From the NCBI GenBank assembly GCA_001695595.3, contig MBPM02000001.1, positions 868,001-932,000 of the forward strand: a DNA stretch of 64,000 bases. The letters are read 5' to 3'. Shown piece by piece: positions 1 to 12,060 of the stretch. The stretch comes from Plasmopara viticola. Its lineage: Eukaryota; Oomycota; Peronosporomycetes; Peronosporales; Peronosporaceae. The translations under genes and the position numbers were made by a program. The notes below the pieces were generated by a model. That model saw only the letters and a list, made by a program, of their open reading frames with translations, did not search any database and was not told where the DNA came from. Position 1 is the first letter of the stretch. The number at the start of each line of letters is the position of its first letter.

Positions 1-720
1 ACGCAGCATATCCTTGCTACTCTATCATCCACCGTTTACGACAAAGAAACATTGTCTGCACATGTCCATCACGTAAGCTTGGTACCCGAACCACGCACGC
101 AACAACAAAGTAAACAAGGCCGTATTTCAGCAAATCTTGATCTGCCAAGAGCATATTGATTCCAATGAATCCGTGAGTCCATTTTGCGATACGTTTAGGC
201 TATCACTGTGCCGCGCTCTCTGCCTCACCACTAGCTCGCACCTTATTCTATCGTTGGGTTGCAAGGTTCATGTCGCGTCACCGTACCGTGCTTGTGCCTT
301 TCTCCCTCTGTTCGATTAGGTCACCTCTCCGGTATTCTTACTGGTATATATATTCTTAGATGAAAATATGGAGCAAAGTTTTTTTTCGATGAGCTACGCA
401 AATATCTGTGCAAGTTTTATATTCCTCATCAATTTGCTTCCGTGTTTTTTTGTACTTTAGTTGGAATCGTTAGTGTTTCATATTTTGTTCATCGTTGTTC
501 CTATTTTATTGTCGGTGGTGTGTTTTTGTCATTCAAACGAAGGAAACCACAGAATAATTTACCCAAAGGTGCGAAAAAGACATTGCAATGCTTGAAATGA
601 TCATAGAATAACACAACATGTGTGGGTTTTACGAACCGATCACTGGCTCTCCCTTCGACACAAAAGCTAAGAGTCTGCATTCGAACCTAAAGATGTCACA
701 AATTAAAAAAAATGTTCACT

Positions 721-792
721 AGGCTAAAGGTATTTGTATCTAGTTACACTTGTTCATTTAGGCTAAAGGTATTTGTATCTAGTTACACTTGT
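721..792. repeat. Tandem duplication inside LINE copy A
   Basis: A unit of about 33 bases beginning aggctaaaggtatttgtatc occurs at 721-752 and again at 760-792, separated by a few bases. The matching place in copy B (near 23690) carries the unit once, so the duplication arose after the two copies separated. Confidence 0.85.
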
Positions 793-1689
793 GAGGCAAT
801 GGCTTGCATATCAGCTAAACAGGTAGGTAACTACATCGAACCTGCATATTATACATAAATGGCACGATAAGGATGCGGCCTCCGGTGATGTTTTGCTTTC
901 TAATACCCGTGCTTCAATTTTCGATCTATAAGGATAACCTATTGTAAAGTATATATTCCATCAATTCGCTAAGTAATTTCTTAGTAAATTTGCCGTGGTA
1001 ACCTTCCACACATCAAAAGTGCTCTTAATATATTAGTACAGCTTTAGTGCTTGAGTTTTAGTTTGTTCGCAATACTCTTTGTTGGACTCTCAGCTCTTTA
1101 TACAGTTGTTACGGCCTAGATGTATAAAGCTGAAAGAAGAATCGTTACTAAAAGAATGATCTTGTATTCAAAAAGAACTTTTTATACAAAATGTGCAATA
1201 TATGTAGATTTTCTCATAGTGAGTGTATTGAGATTCCGCAATTTGCCGGTTATCCCAAAAGTAGACAGAGACAAGCCCGAAGCTTGCTCTTCCGCTTCTC
1301 TGTCGCCCCGCTTCGTTTCCCCACGTCTACTCAAACATTTATCGCCGACAGACTGACAGACAAAAACAATTGCGTTAAGTCAAACAGAAAGGTCTTGACT
1401 GGATTCGGTCCAGCTACATTATCACCCGCCAAGACACTAGGCCGTTTCGACATGAGTCAACGAAATCTTAACTTCACTCGAAGTGTGAGAGATTATACTT
1501 TGAAAGCTGCACAACCACTGTGTTTGAAGATCGAGACACCTTTCGACGAATGTTACCTTGTGTGTCCCTTGGTCCTAGGTAGGCAGTACAGGCGCTCCCA
1601 CTGTCTCTTCCGTTGCACTCGCAACTTGTGGTGAGTCCTCTTCAATTATGACATACTTACAACGCGAGAAAGCTTGGCCCACGGCGTGG

Positions 1690-2270
1690 CATAGACTACG
1701 CCATCTTTGAGGAAGCGGAAGCAGCCATGTTGGACTCCAACCAAAACCAATTGAGCAAACGCTGGGCTGCCTTGATCGATACTCCGTACCAGGTGTTCCC
1801 CGAGCTGCGTCTACCAATGCCGTTCCTTGCTCGGGAACTAATTGCTCTCTTCGCGGGTGATGAGATCATGACTTCGCTAGGTTCAACATTACTAAGTATT
1901 ACGTAGACATCGAATATCGGGAACCTTAGTGACGTTTAGACAGTCCGGAATACTGGTAAGTGTACCGCCCGAAATTTATGTGCGAAACTGCGGAGAGAAC
2001 CTGTTTCACTATGTGGTCGTGAATCCAAAGTATTTCCAAACTCGAAGTACTCCGCTATTACTATGTAGACCTGCAAAACCTTTGCGATGACACAAGGGAC
2101 GGCAACCTCAATGACTTGTTTGCATACCAAGGCAAGCCACCAGTGTTTATCACGCCGACTCATATTGTGGGCGGTTTTCGCTCTCGCGGTCGACGATTTT
2201 ATCGAGAGTTACCACAGCGTCAGTAATGCCGACCAATCGCATCCTGCTCCGCCTGAACCAGTTCAATGAA
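1690..2270 (+). pseudogene. LINE ORF1 remnant
   Basis: Reading across frame changes gives an acidic, gag-like ORF1 product: a part with AIFEEAEAAMLDSNQNQ, then FPELRLPMPFLARELIALF, and further on a part with PPVFITPTYIVGGFRSRGRR. Block order is the same in copy B and, for the first part, in the diverged third copy. Conservation across three copies makes a former coding region likely; the name ORF1 comes from its position ahead of the endonuclease and reverse transcriptase. Confidence 0.5.
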
Positions 2271-3849
2271 AAAATCTACTTAGTGTTTCGTCCTCTCAGT
2301 CGTGACTTCAACAGCGTCATTTTGCATTTCATCAAGGATTCACGGCAAAAGAGCCCCAGGTAGCGAGCCTGAGCCTGCGACTCAGATCCAGACTGCGCTA
2401 ATTCTGCCTGTATATAATGACAAGAGTGACGCCAGCAATAGCGACACAGCAGTTGACGTCTTTCGTCGAAGAGAGAGCCAAATGATGGAATCAATCTGAC
2501 GGGGAGTCCTCCCAACGCAAAATTACGGACGAGCTTGAATGTGCAATTGCGATCGGTTTGGCTTCATGATAGCACCGCGGTCAGTACGCCGGCCCGTATC
2601 AAGCGCACGGAGTCCATGATACTCAGCACTAATGCAATTCCGGTGGTGGATCAACGCCGCTTTCCTTTCACTAAAAGAAAACCCAATGGTTGCGTTGACT
2701 GATCCATGCGAATAGCTGAACGATGGGAAGGATTGGTCCATTTTGCCAGACCAAACCATCTTATTTAGTGCAAATCAGCCAACTCCCCACATCTTATGTG
2801 GGGCTATTGGAAACGACGAAAACGTCCTGGATGAAAGCTCTGGTAAGGTAATGTTTAATTGCTCTCGCTCCAGGAATATTGCGCGGCTAAAAAGATTTTT
2901 TGGGCTCGTTCCGCTTGTCGATCGATCAGATATCCAAACATCAACGGCTCAAGCTCAAACTTAGCCGAGTCCTGCTCGACGCAAGAGCGGAAAAAACTTT
3001 AACCACCTTTGATTCGGACACACTGACCTTCACAAGCTATCTCTACAGTTTTCATCCTTTGGACGAAGAATGCTGCGTGCTTGATCGGCTCTCCAGACTT
3101 TTAGCGGGACCAGCATAGTCTTGAGCTCCAGACGGTATAGAGGCAAACGCGTCCTGATCAGCTTCAATTCTGGTAAACGTTACGGCTTTCGAAAGCTGAT
3201 GTGGGCCCACAAATCATTGCATCTAAAATTTACACAAATCCGATCAAAGCGTGTGAGGAAAAGGGGAAGGCAGCATCGGCACTACCTTACCCTATGAAAT
3301 GATTTGATCCTTGCCATGTCGCCAATATTGGACCGCATTCTGGCAGGACCTTTTCCAACCGAGCTTCGCTCAGCCGTTAAGCACTTGCGAGATCAGGCTA
3401 CCTCGGTTGCCATCTCCAGACCCACTCACCATTAATGGAGGATATACATTGGAAGCACTTTCACTCAAAGCTAATGAACAAAACAACGGCGTAACACAGC
3501 AGCTTTCATACCGCAGGGTTACAAAACACAAATTTTGTGGGTATATAGAGCTTTGAACGAGCAAAAGTCCACTGGAGTACAACTTTGCAGCTGAACTCAA
3601 CATTTGTTCCCACGACAGCCTGACCGAATATACGGAACAAAACTGTTTTAGATTACTACTCACGCTTCCTGTTCCAATTGCAACATTTACGAAGTCACAC
3701 ACCGGCATGCCTGCTTTCTGGAGCTGTTGCATTGGTATTTACTCGTGTGCTATCTACACTCATGTGGTCTACGCTTTAGCCCAATCATTCCATCGACAAC
3801 ATTTTTCTTGGTCCTCCCTAGCTGCTTCGAAGTGGAGTCTTAAAATCTG

Positions 3850-3945
3850 ATGATCGGTGACCTGAATACAGTCGACCACGCAAATCGAAGGTTGATTCGC
3901 CTTGTTGGACTGGACGAAGCCTGGCACCTTCGGTATCCAAACCTT
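3850..3945 (+). pseudogene. LINE apurinic endonuclease remnant
   Basis: The frame from 3850 reads MIGDLNTVDHANRRLIRLVG and continues LDEAWHLRYP. This fits the GDFN-x-V...D-R...L-x-L-x-D-x-W segment of the AP-endonuclease domain of L1-like LINEs, which nicks target DNA for insertion. Only this C-terminal part of the domain is readable; surrounding frames are broken. The same stretch occurs in copy B near 26766. Confidence 0.6.
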
Positions 3946-4849
3946 AAAAAAATTTTAGCCCCAATAGCAGCTCTTGAATTGACTACGCCGTATACAGTTT
4001 TCGACGTTTTTTCTCGGTAGCCCTAGATGTAGTAATGACTTCCGAATTTTGGCAGGTAGAAGAAAAAACGCTTAAATTCTCTACTGGCGTGGTACCTTCT
4101 GCTATAAGCCTCCAATTTAAACCATATGTAAGTGCTCTTTCTGGGTTATTGAGCTCTCGGAAGCCGAAAAGACTAGCAAAAACTACTGTGCAAACTTGCA
4201 CATTCCTATTAGAGCCCATGAAAAAACACTTTAACCCTGGTTACCTACTCGACAAGCACAACTAAAACAATTTGATACTTCTTACAAAAATCTATCTATT
4301 CAAGATGAATGAGTGGCAACGGACGCTCGAAAACCTCGCTCCAAAGCGAATGCGCTATTGTACTCTTCAAAGTACCATTACACTCAAGGAATACTCCGAA
4401 CAGCTTGCTGCCGCCAGAGCAAAGCTTGAAAATTTTGGTGAACAAGACTATTATGCGACTAAATAGAAGTTTGCCTTAGCATAATTCTTCAAGCATAAGA
4501 AATATAGATCTTACATTTTTTCCGGCAACGAGACGCCCATTTCTGTGAAGCCAGACGAGTGACTCAAATCGACTTGCAAGGCAAGTGGGAGTTTGGGCAT
4601 GTTAAACCCAATAAGAGCAGCCAGCCTAAAACTTCTCCGAATACTACAACATACCAAGACTTGGATAACGCCGAAGGACCAGACATATCTGGATAGGTCC
4701 CTAAAGTCGAACAATATCATTGGGCACACGGCCGACGGCTTCCCTAACGAGTTTTTCTTAAGGGTTATTCCCCTCTCTGGAGCGTACAAATGCGCAACCC
4801 AGCTTCAATTTGATGGGATGACCAAACTTTATCAACGTACTCAGCTCTC

Positions 4850-5160
4850 GTTGTTATACAAAAACGAGAACTGCAAAGTTCCTAGCAAGTACCGACCGGT
4901 CAAGCTTCTGATGCAGATACCAAGCTGAACCTAACTTCCTTGCTTTCATATTACATCGGTGCTGAATAGCCACCTGCATCGATCCGGTTTTGGGCTAGGG
5001 AGGATACTTTCTATACGCATCTGCGATCTAAAACCATATCCTTGGCGTTTGACAAAGGTGACTTGCCAGTCGGAGGCAATTTCACTCGGCTTCGTTAAAG
5101 CCTACAAAAATGTTGTATGAAGAGCGCTTGACATGGACCTGATGCAGGCTAGCTTCAATG
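4850..5160 (+). pseudogene. LINE reverse transcriptase remnant (N-terminal motifs)
   Basis: Frames here give KVPSKYRPVKLL, then HRSGFGLGRIFSIRI, then LGFVKAYKNVV. In order these resemble the LINE reverse transcriptase motifs K-x-x-x-x-x-x-YRPI-x-LL, Q-x-GF-x-x-GR-x-I and the first catalytic block LDF-x-KAYD. The aspartate of that block is changed (LGF, AYK), so the copy cannot be active. Confidence 0.6.
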
Positions 5161-5639
5161 ACGTTACAGCCTCCAGGTACCCTGGTGTCATTCATGCGTA
5201 ACGGTCGATCATTGAGTCCGTTCAAATTTGGCGTGGGAGTTTGATTAGAAATGTCTTTCTCGTCAACACTTTTTGTGCTTTTCATCAAATCTTTGCTTAG
5301 CCTATTAAGATACAGCGTAAGAACTATGGCTCGCAGTGATTTATAACACATTTGGTGATTAGCTTTGCCAATGACTGCTTTAAAGCACACCAAGTTTTTT
5401 CGTAATCAGGTATAAGACTTTGAGTGGCTTCATTAATGCGCGTCCACGAAGACTAAACCGTTATCGTTTTTAATTTATAGACCCTGAGACTTCGAGTCAG
5501 TTAATGGCTGAGCTTGGTGAACACCTGTCCCCTGAGCAAACTCAGCACCTTTCTAAGAATTCGAGAATGGCTGGCAAATTTGGCTAAAAAGAGATGGCCA
5601 TTCCTTTTGAGGAACGCAAATTCTGCCATAGCTCTGTGC

Positions 5640-7290
5640 AAAATTCCTCGTTAATTTCTCTCGTGTAGCTGATATTGTTTTTTTAGTTTTGATCACCGTT
5701 GTTTTTTTGTCGATGGTCTATTCCCTTTCTGAATTTCACGAAAACGACAGAGTCATTTAACAGCCAATGGTGCAAAAAAGACAATGCAATGCTTGCAAGA
5801 ACAATAGAAAAACACAGGTGTGTGTTTGAATTCGATTTCATCAACAAACTTGCTCTCCCTCAGACACAAGGGCTAAAGTCCGCATTCGTACCCAAAGACG
5901 TCAAAGATGCAAAAAAGAAGAAAGACACATTAAACAGGCTAAAGGTATTCGTATCTGGTTGCACTTGCGAGGCGATGGCTTGCAAATCAGCGAAAAAGGT
6001 AGAATCTACATCGATGTCTGCATATTATATAAAGTCGACACAATTACAATGTGACCTCCAGTAACGTTTTGTTTTCCTGATACTCGTGCTTCAATCTTCG
6101 ATTTATAAAAATAATATCAAAGTAATTATATTTTTACCAATCAGCTAAGAAGTTTTATAGTAACATTGCCGTATTCCGCACGTCAGAAGTACTCTCAATA
6201 TACTAGTCCAGCTCGAGTGCCTGCGTGTCTAAGTGTTCGCAATGCTCTTTTTTGGACTTTCAGCGTTTAAATCGATTGTTACAATTTTAATGTATAAAGC
6301 TGAAAGAACGCTTTTTATAATAATTAACCTCTACTCTAAGCAGTACTCTATTCAAAATGTGCAACTTATGCAGAAAAGATATCATGAAATCGCTCAGATC
6401 GAGATTTTTTGGGATACTGTAATATGCTGGCCACCCCAAAAGTAGAGAGAGACAAGCCTAAGTTTCCCAAGTTTGTTCTTTCGCTTCTCTAGCCGATAAA
6501 GTCGCCGCTATTCGTTCCGTTCCCCCAGTTCAATGAGTCGACCCGAGCCTCAGCTTCAGCCTTCGTAATTCACGTGTACTCAGGCATTTATCGCGTACAG
6601 GCCAATCGACAGAAACTTATTGCGTTAACTCAAACCGAAAGGTCTTGATTGAAATCCTCCAGCTACGTCATCAACCGTCAGGACGCTAGGCCGTGCTGAC
6701 ATGAATCAACGAAAAGCTTTACTTCACACGAAGTGGAATAGAGCATACTAAAAAAACTGCACTTCCACTGTATTCGAATATTGAGGCACCTTTCGACAAG
6801 GATTAGCTTATACACGCGTTTCCGCAGTTTCTTCCGCTGCACCGCGTGCTTGCAGTGAGTACTACTCAGTACTCTCCAGCCATGACATATCCACAACGTG
6901 ACAATGGTTGGCGTAAGACGTAGCATAACACTGCGCCACGGGCCAAAATTTTGCGTCCTGCAGACGCCACTATTGAGAAAGCAAAAACAGCCATGTTGGG
7001 TTCTGACCGGAACCAACGGAGCAAACGCTGGGCTGCTCTGACAAGAATTCTGTACCAAGTCTCCGACGACCCGCGTCAGCCAATTTGGATCCTTTCTTGG
7101 AACTAATTGCGACCTTCTCGGGTACCGAGATCATGACTATGCAGGGTTTAACGTCACAAAGGTCTATGTGGACATCGAGATTCGGCAACCTTCGTGACTA
7201 TAGACAGTACGAAGTACACCGACTGAAATTTATGTACAAGATTGTGGAGAGAACCTGTAATCCTATAAAGTCGCAACCCAAAGAACTTTG
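5640..7290 (+). mobile_element. Diverged LINE fragment, copy C
   Basis: Sequence from about 5640 realigns with copy A from about base 420: the spaced words gtgcaaaaaagacaatgcaatg, the run up to the stretch around the duplicated unit, and the ORF1-like part around 6960-7190 (compare 1725-1990) recur in the same order. It is visibly more diverged than copies A and B are from each other. Similarity fades near 7290, before the endonuclease. It therefore holds only a 5' part of the same or a closely related LINE family, placed head-to-tail behind copy A. Confidence 0.7.
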
Positions 7291-9510
7291 GAGGGCGCCT
7301 TGCACCCTTGTATATTCTTAATACAACGACCAGCGAGCAAAAAGGCCAACCTGAATCTATTAACACAGTAAGGTGCTTTCATTCTCTTTGAGACTAAATT
7401 AAGGATGATGGCGGCACTATCGTAAAGGCTCGAATGCAATGTCATCCCACAATTCAAGCCTTAAAGTGAATTGAGTCGCTACCTTATCGTCCTGTCCAGA
7501 CAGGCTCAAGCGGTCATGAGCACCATTTCACTTGTCAGCATTAAGTATAAGTGTTGTGTCTTTCCTCTTACTCACGGAGGTCATCATTAGAATAAGCGTG
7601 CTTCGGTGGAAAGCGCTATGTGTCACAAGGGCTGAGTATTAGTGCAGTTCGCAAGGAAAATATATCAAAGAAGTAATAATTATCGAGTGACAAATTTCAA
7701 AGTCTCGCGCAACTTGTGGCGATCCGTCTACATTTAAATCGTATGTTAATATTCGTGCAAAGGCTCTCTTATTGCTTTAATGCGCTTACGTCATGCGCGC
7801 TGAGTCTAAATTGTATCTTCTTTGATACAAAAACGTGCAATACCTCGTTTGAGGCAGCACTTTTCTATTTAGGTATGCTAAGGACTAAACTGACGCGACT
7901 TTTTCCGCCGCTGAGCGATACCTATTGCCTGAGGTCAGGGTTTTGGTGAATTGCCAAGGTAACAAGAAGTTGATGGACCTTATCTATAAAAATACGAGCT
8001 TTGCTGACTAAATTGACGGGACATCCGCGTTTGAAGAAGGTAGCCAGCACCGTCGTTATAGTCAGGCTACGAGAGGGCGCAATTTGAGCATATTTTATGC
8101 TATGGAAGACTTTAATAGCCCCGGGGCCTTCTCATAATTTGGGCATAATTTGAAAAGGTCACGAGGATCAATAAACATTATGCCAGCATCGACAAAGGTG
8201 GCTTTGTATTTGAAGCATCGGCTGCTTGGCAAGCACAGTGCAGACCCCGAGAAAATGAAAGCCTTCTCGGCTCGGTGTACGCCACAACCTCAAAAGTGTG
8301 GTTAGATCTAGCAATTATTTGAGCAATGCGGGTTTCGCAAATCTGATGTCCGATCTATACGTCCATCGTTGTTATATGTCTTCGCTTTAAAAAGGATGCC
8401 TGATACAATATATGCTCAACGCAATGAAAACCTTCCTACTTACGAAGGATGCTTTGTTCGTTGCGTCACCCAGGATATGAGCTAGCTCATGGCAATCTAT
8501 AATAGATCTAGTCCGTGCCGCGTGTATACAGGATGATACGTGCGTGGCGCTGCTAAAAAAATTCGAGACGAATGAGTTGAAAGACTCAGACAAGACACTG
8601 TCGGTACGATTTAGCGTGGGGCTTGCTATTTAAAAATGGAAGTCAAGCTGTTGTGTTACATGAGATAGAAATCCCATAAAGTCTGTGAGGACCATAATGC
8701 ACTACTCGGCGTTACTGGGATTTGGTCAGCACATACTATACAAACTATTGGTGGTCCAAGATGTAGATTCAAGTCAGCACATATGTGCGCACATGCAGAA
8801 TGCGCTACCGAATTGAACCCTTGCTGAATGTGGCTGCACCCTTTGCAAGCTTGTCTGTCGTATTAGGCTGCTGGCAATTCAAAAGTGTAGGTTTTCGTAT
8901 AAGGTCTCGCTAGACATCTGAGTAATGTAGACTTTGTTGATGTGTTTAGCATAGTGGCTAATCTTGCATCTTTAGTCTAAGCGTTTATCATGACCCCTTC
9001 TTTAAATCAACACGGTAGAAATCTGGTCATGGAGTGATATTAGCGCTTTTATACACAATTTAAAGTATATTTGGTACGTAAAGCAATTGTTGGGCTTACA
9101 AATAGCAGAGTAGATCACACACGTGCGAAAGCAAAGCCAGTTCTGTGTCTCTTTTCTTGCGTACGACTGTTTAATGGCCTATCACCATTGTTGTAAGTAA
9201 TAGCTTTTGTGTACAACCACTGCGATAATTTGCCTTGACACAATATGTTAGCAACGTCATTGCGCCGACAATGAAATTGCGAGTTTAAATGAAACGACTG
9301 GGCGGGTGTCTCGCAGTCTGCGATTCGCAACACAGGCATGCATTGCGCATATATCCGGTCAGCACAGCATTCTCTCACAGCGGCATTAAGCATCAAATAC
9401 AAGAGAATATTTTGCATGCGGAATTATAAAAAAAAAGGTTTTGATACCACTTTCGGTTGACTGGCGACCAGATTTTGTATAGAAAACCCGAATTGAGTTC
9501 TGCATGAGAG
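7291..9510. other. Intergenic, no recognisable gene
   Basis: Stops are frequent in all frames and I recognise no protein motif. Short open stretches such as 7716-7949 (+) look random. A piece at about 8180-8300 (+) reads LLGKHSADPEKMKAFSARC before a stop and may be relic coding sequence, but I cannot name it. Confidence 0.5.
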
Positions 9511-9516
9511 ACATCC

Positions 9517-9759
9517 ATGTCACACACTGGCTATGAATTTGTGGGAGAACACGATGCGTTCTACATAGCGCATGCGTTAAAAATATCTCTAGAGTACGGA
9601 ACATTATTCGAAACACCCGACCTTGACATCAACGTTTACATAGACAATGAAACTGACATTACCATTGACATTAATACCAAGGTCCTCTGCACTGTGATAA
9701 ATCCAACATCCAAGGCGCATACAATTCACATGCATATGATGTTCTGTGAGAATAATTAA
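9517..9759 (+). CDS. Small unrecognised open frame, doubtful
   Basis: An ATG-started frame of 80 residues with an unusual acidic, isoleucine-rich alternating stretch (DINVYIDNETDITIDINTKV) in the middle. There is no signal peptide, no membrane segment and no family I recognise. It lies alone in relic DNA. It could be a fragment of an older gene or chance; I list it only because its composition differs from the surrounding random frames. Confidence 0.15.
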   Translation: MSHTGYEFVGEHDAFYIAHALKISLEYGTLFETPDLDINVYIDNETDITIDINTKVLCTVINPTSKAHTIHMHMMFCENN

Positions 9760-10412
9760 GAGGGACCTTGCTTGCACATCGCAACTTGTACATCGCAACG
9801 TTGCAACACGCATCTGAGTAGTATCGATGTCGGCATTCTTTTGCTCATGTTCAATCACTCGCAGCTTTGCCTCCGACAGATAATCCCATTCAAGCAGCGC
9901 TGTATCTACGTCTGCTTACGATGGAGCTGCAGGTGCTGTCTGCAAGAATGGTTGCGATGTACGATGCAAGTTGCGATGCCACTGCTACCCGCTACAATTA
10001 CGATGCCGATTTCCTTGCGTGTTGTAATGCTACCGTTGGATTGCTACACGTGCGCGAATTATAGCTTTTTGCCTGCAATTTTCGCAGCGTCGACCTTCAA
10101 TCCGATTCTCTCCTAGCGCATTCTTAACGTGCTCAAATCTCGCTGCGTGGTGTTGCTGTTTCTTTTGCAATTCTCGGCGCCAGCAGGTCTCTCAAGGCCG
10201 CGGATACTGACAGGGTCGAGGATCCGATTGTCTAAATGTTGCTAGCTGTACAGTAACTACCCGTTTGCGACGATCGAAGCCATGTTAAGCTTCCTCGGTA
10301 ACACTTTTGACTGCTGCTACAATTACTTGTTCTAAAGTTAACGGTACCAACGGTGCTGCTGCTGCCTTTGGTGGTTTCACTGACCACCAATGTTAGTCAA
10401 AATCATCAATAG

Positions 10413-10700
10413 TCAGGGCTCGCGAGCGCCGTAGTTTATGCCTGCAAATTGATTCTTTAATGGCGAAAAGATGCGTCGGCAAGGTTCATCTTCCGCTCCA
10501 TCAGTTCTTGGGACATCGGCATCAGCTGGTGCACCATCTACCTCAGCACCCTCAGCACCCTCGCCCTCGCCCTCGTCCTCGTCGTCATTGTCTTTGCCAT
10601 CCAAATTATTCTCATTGTTAACACCAACAACAAGTACCTCAAAATGTCGTCGGAATTGTTGATATGCGAATCTCAAATCAGCTACTGACGTCTTCGTCAT
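10413..10700 (-). pseudogene. Acidic low-complexity frame downstream of MULE relic
   Basis: A 95-residue frame whose middle is almost entirely Asp, Glu, Gly and Ala (for example DNDDEDEGEGEGAEGAEV), flanked by ordinary sequence ending FSPLKNQFAGINYGAREP. It follows the MULE transposase remnant on the same strand and may be its former C-terminal tail, but no zinc knuckle is visible. The low-complexity core also makes the opposite strand open, so coding is uncertain. Confidence 0.3.
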
Positions 10701-10744
10701 GACTTTGCCAAATTTTGGACCAAATTGAAAATTTGCCGTTTAAG

Positions 10745-12060
10745 GATCAATACTATACTGATGCCGGCCGGTTTCTGCTGACATACTAGCTGGAGACATC
10801 GTCAACGGCGAGGAGATCACCAGTCGAGGTACCAAGCCAGCGCTTAAGAGATGCAGGCCCCAATTATACTCGTGACGTCGTGTTGTGACCAAGATGCATG
10901 ACTCCTCGCATGTAGCAGGCAACAAATTTTCCTTCAACGTCGACCAAGTATATTTCACGAATCGTTGTACTGCCGGCGAGAAAGATTTTTGCCGTAGAGC
11001 TGCGAGTCGGAAATTGTAAGTATCAACATCTCACCAACAGATGCATTTTTTGCCAGCGTCTAAACGCCTTGCTATTCCGGAAATGCTTGCGAACTTTGCA
11101 CTTGATGTTCTTGTTAATGTGCCATCTACAAAGCAATCGATGTGAGGCAGGACGTATAGCCGCAAGGAGAATCATCAGCGCAAGTTTACGGTCAATAGCA
11201 AATACAATGCCTTCGCCATCGCCAGTCTCAATGCCGTATTCCGCAAAGGTGTTTTGAATAAGGTTCATCGCCCAGACATAATCGTCCTCCTCCTCGGCTC
11301 GCAAGAAGCATTAGGCAAATGTAAAACTTTGGTTGATGAAAGTCATTTTGTATTGAGGGTAGTTTATACTTGTTGCTTTTGCAGGTGGCGTCAATTAATC
11401 ACACACGTCCTGCCGTGTATCACTGACATATCGTCTTTGCCGTTGGTGCTATACTGAGCACGTGTGTCAACTGCTGTTCGCTATCGAGTTGCGCGAAGTA
11501 CGTTGTCGATGATGCAAGTTAATCTAGCAAGGCTTTCAACGGTGCACGTCCTTCAAGAAAACTTTCCTCGCAGCATGTTTGAAGTTGCGTATGTCTCGTG
11601 GCGTCACTGCGAAGTTCAAGCTGGTCGCAAAACATTTTGTCTTGTTGCTGAGCCTCAGCTCAGCTAGGACTATATTGTATTGTTCTGCGTTGAGTTTGCG
11701 GTCAGCAAAGTGCATTTTTGGGTCCTCAAACGGTGGATGGTTGTGCTTATCGTATGTGACTTCAACAGCCAATGCCACGGTGTCATGCTGCTGTTAAATT
11801 CTGATGATGTCGACGGATAACGACAGCCGGTGCCACGGCTAGGTCTGGTACGTTAACGTCCTTCTGCTTCCACGTCTTTTGAACAAGCGTTGCTGTTTTG
11901 ATAATCCGCGTTACTGGGTCGAGGTTGTTGCCAATGTACTTGGAACGTTTGACCTCTTCTTTGAGTTCCGCATTTAAAGTCTTACGAGCATCGTCAAGAC
12001 TGTCGAAGACATGCTCGGCGATAAGTTTTACGGTGTTCGTGGCTAATCTTGTACACCACT
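10745..12060 (-). pseudogene. Dead MULE transposase, copy 1
   Basis: Minus-strand frames give the pieces of a Mutator-like (MULE) transposase in order: an N-terminal stretch (11990-11800), a FAR1/WRKY-like end of the DNA-binding domain with DKHNHPPFEDPKM (about 11750), LIDATCKSNKYKLPSI holding the first catalytic Asp (about 11390), FAIDRKLALM with the second Asp and CRWHINKNI (about 11200-11100), and VMHLGHNTTSRV (about 10885) where the third catalytic Glu should follow. At that place the codon is TAA, so the catalytic Glu is replaced by a stop. Several frameshifts separate the pieces. I did not find its terminal repeats. Confidence 0.75.

Larger units (their letters stand above)
1..5520 (+). 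mobile_element. Decayed LINE (non-LTR retrotransposon), copy A
   Basis: This block matches 22991-28430 in the same orientation, nearly base for base (a 70-base stretch I aligned by eye near base 121 had three differences). Its left end is cut by the window. In broken frames it keeps the parts of an L1-like LINE in order: an ORF1-like stretch around 1690-2270 (for example LFAYQGKPPVFITPTYIVGG), an endonuclease remnant at 3850, and reverse transcriptase remnants at about 4850-5160. No long open frame survives, so it is dead. Similarity to the second copy stops near 5515, where this copy changes to unrelated sequence while copy B continues into the rest of the reverse transcriptase. The LINE assignment is inference from motifs. 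Confidence 0.8.
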
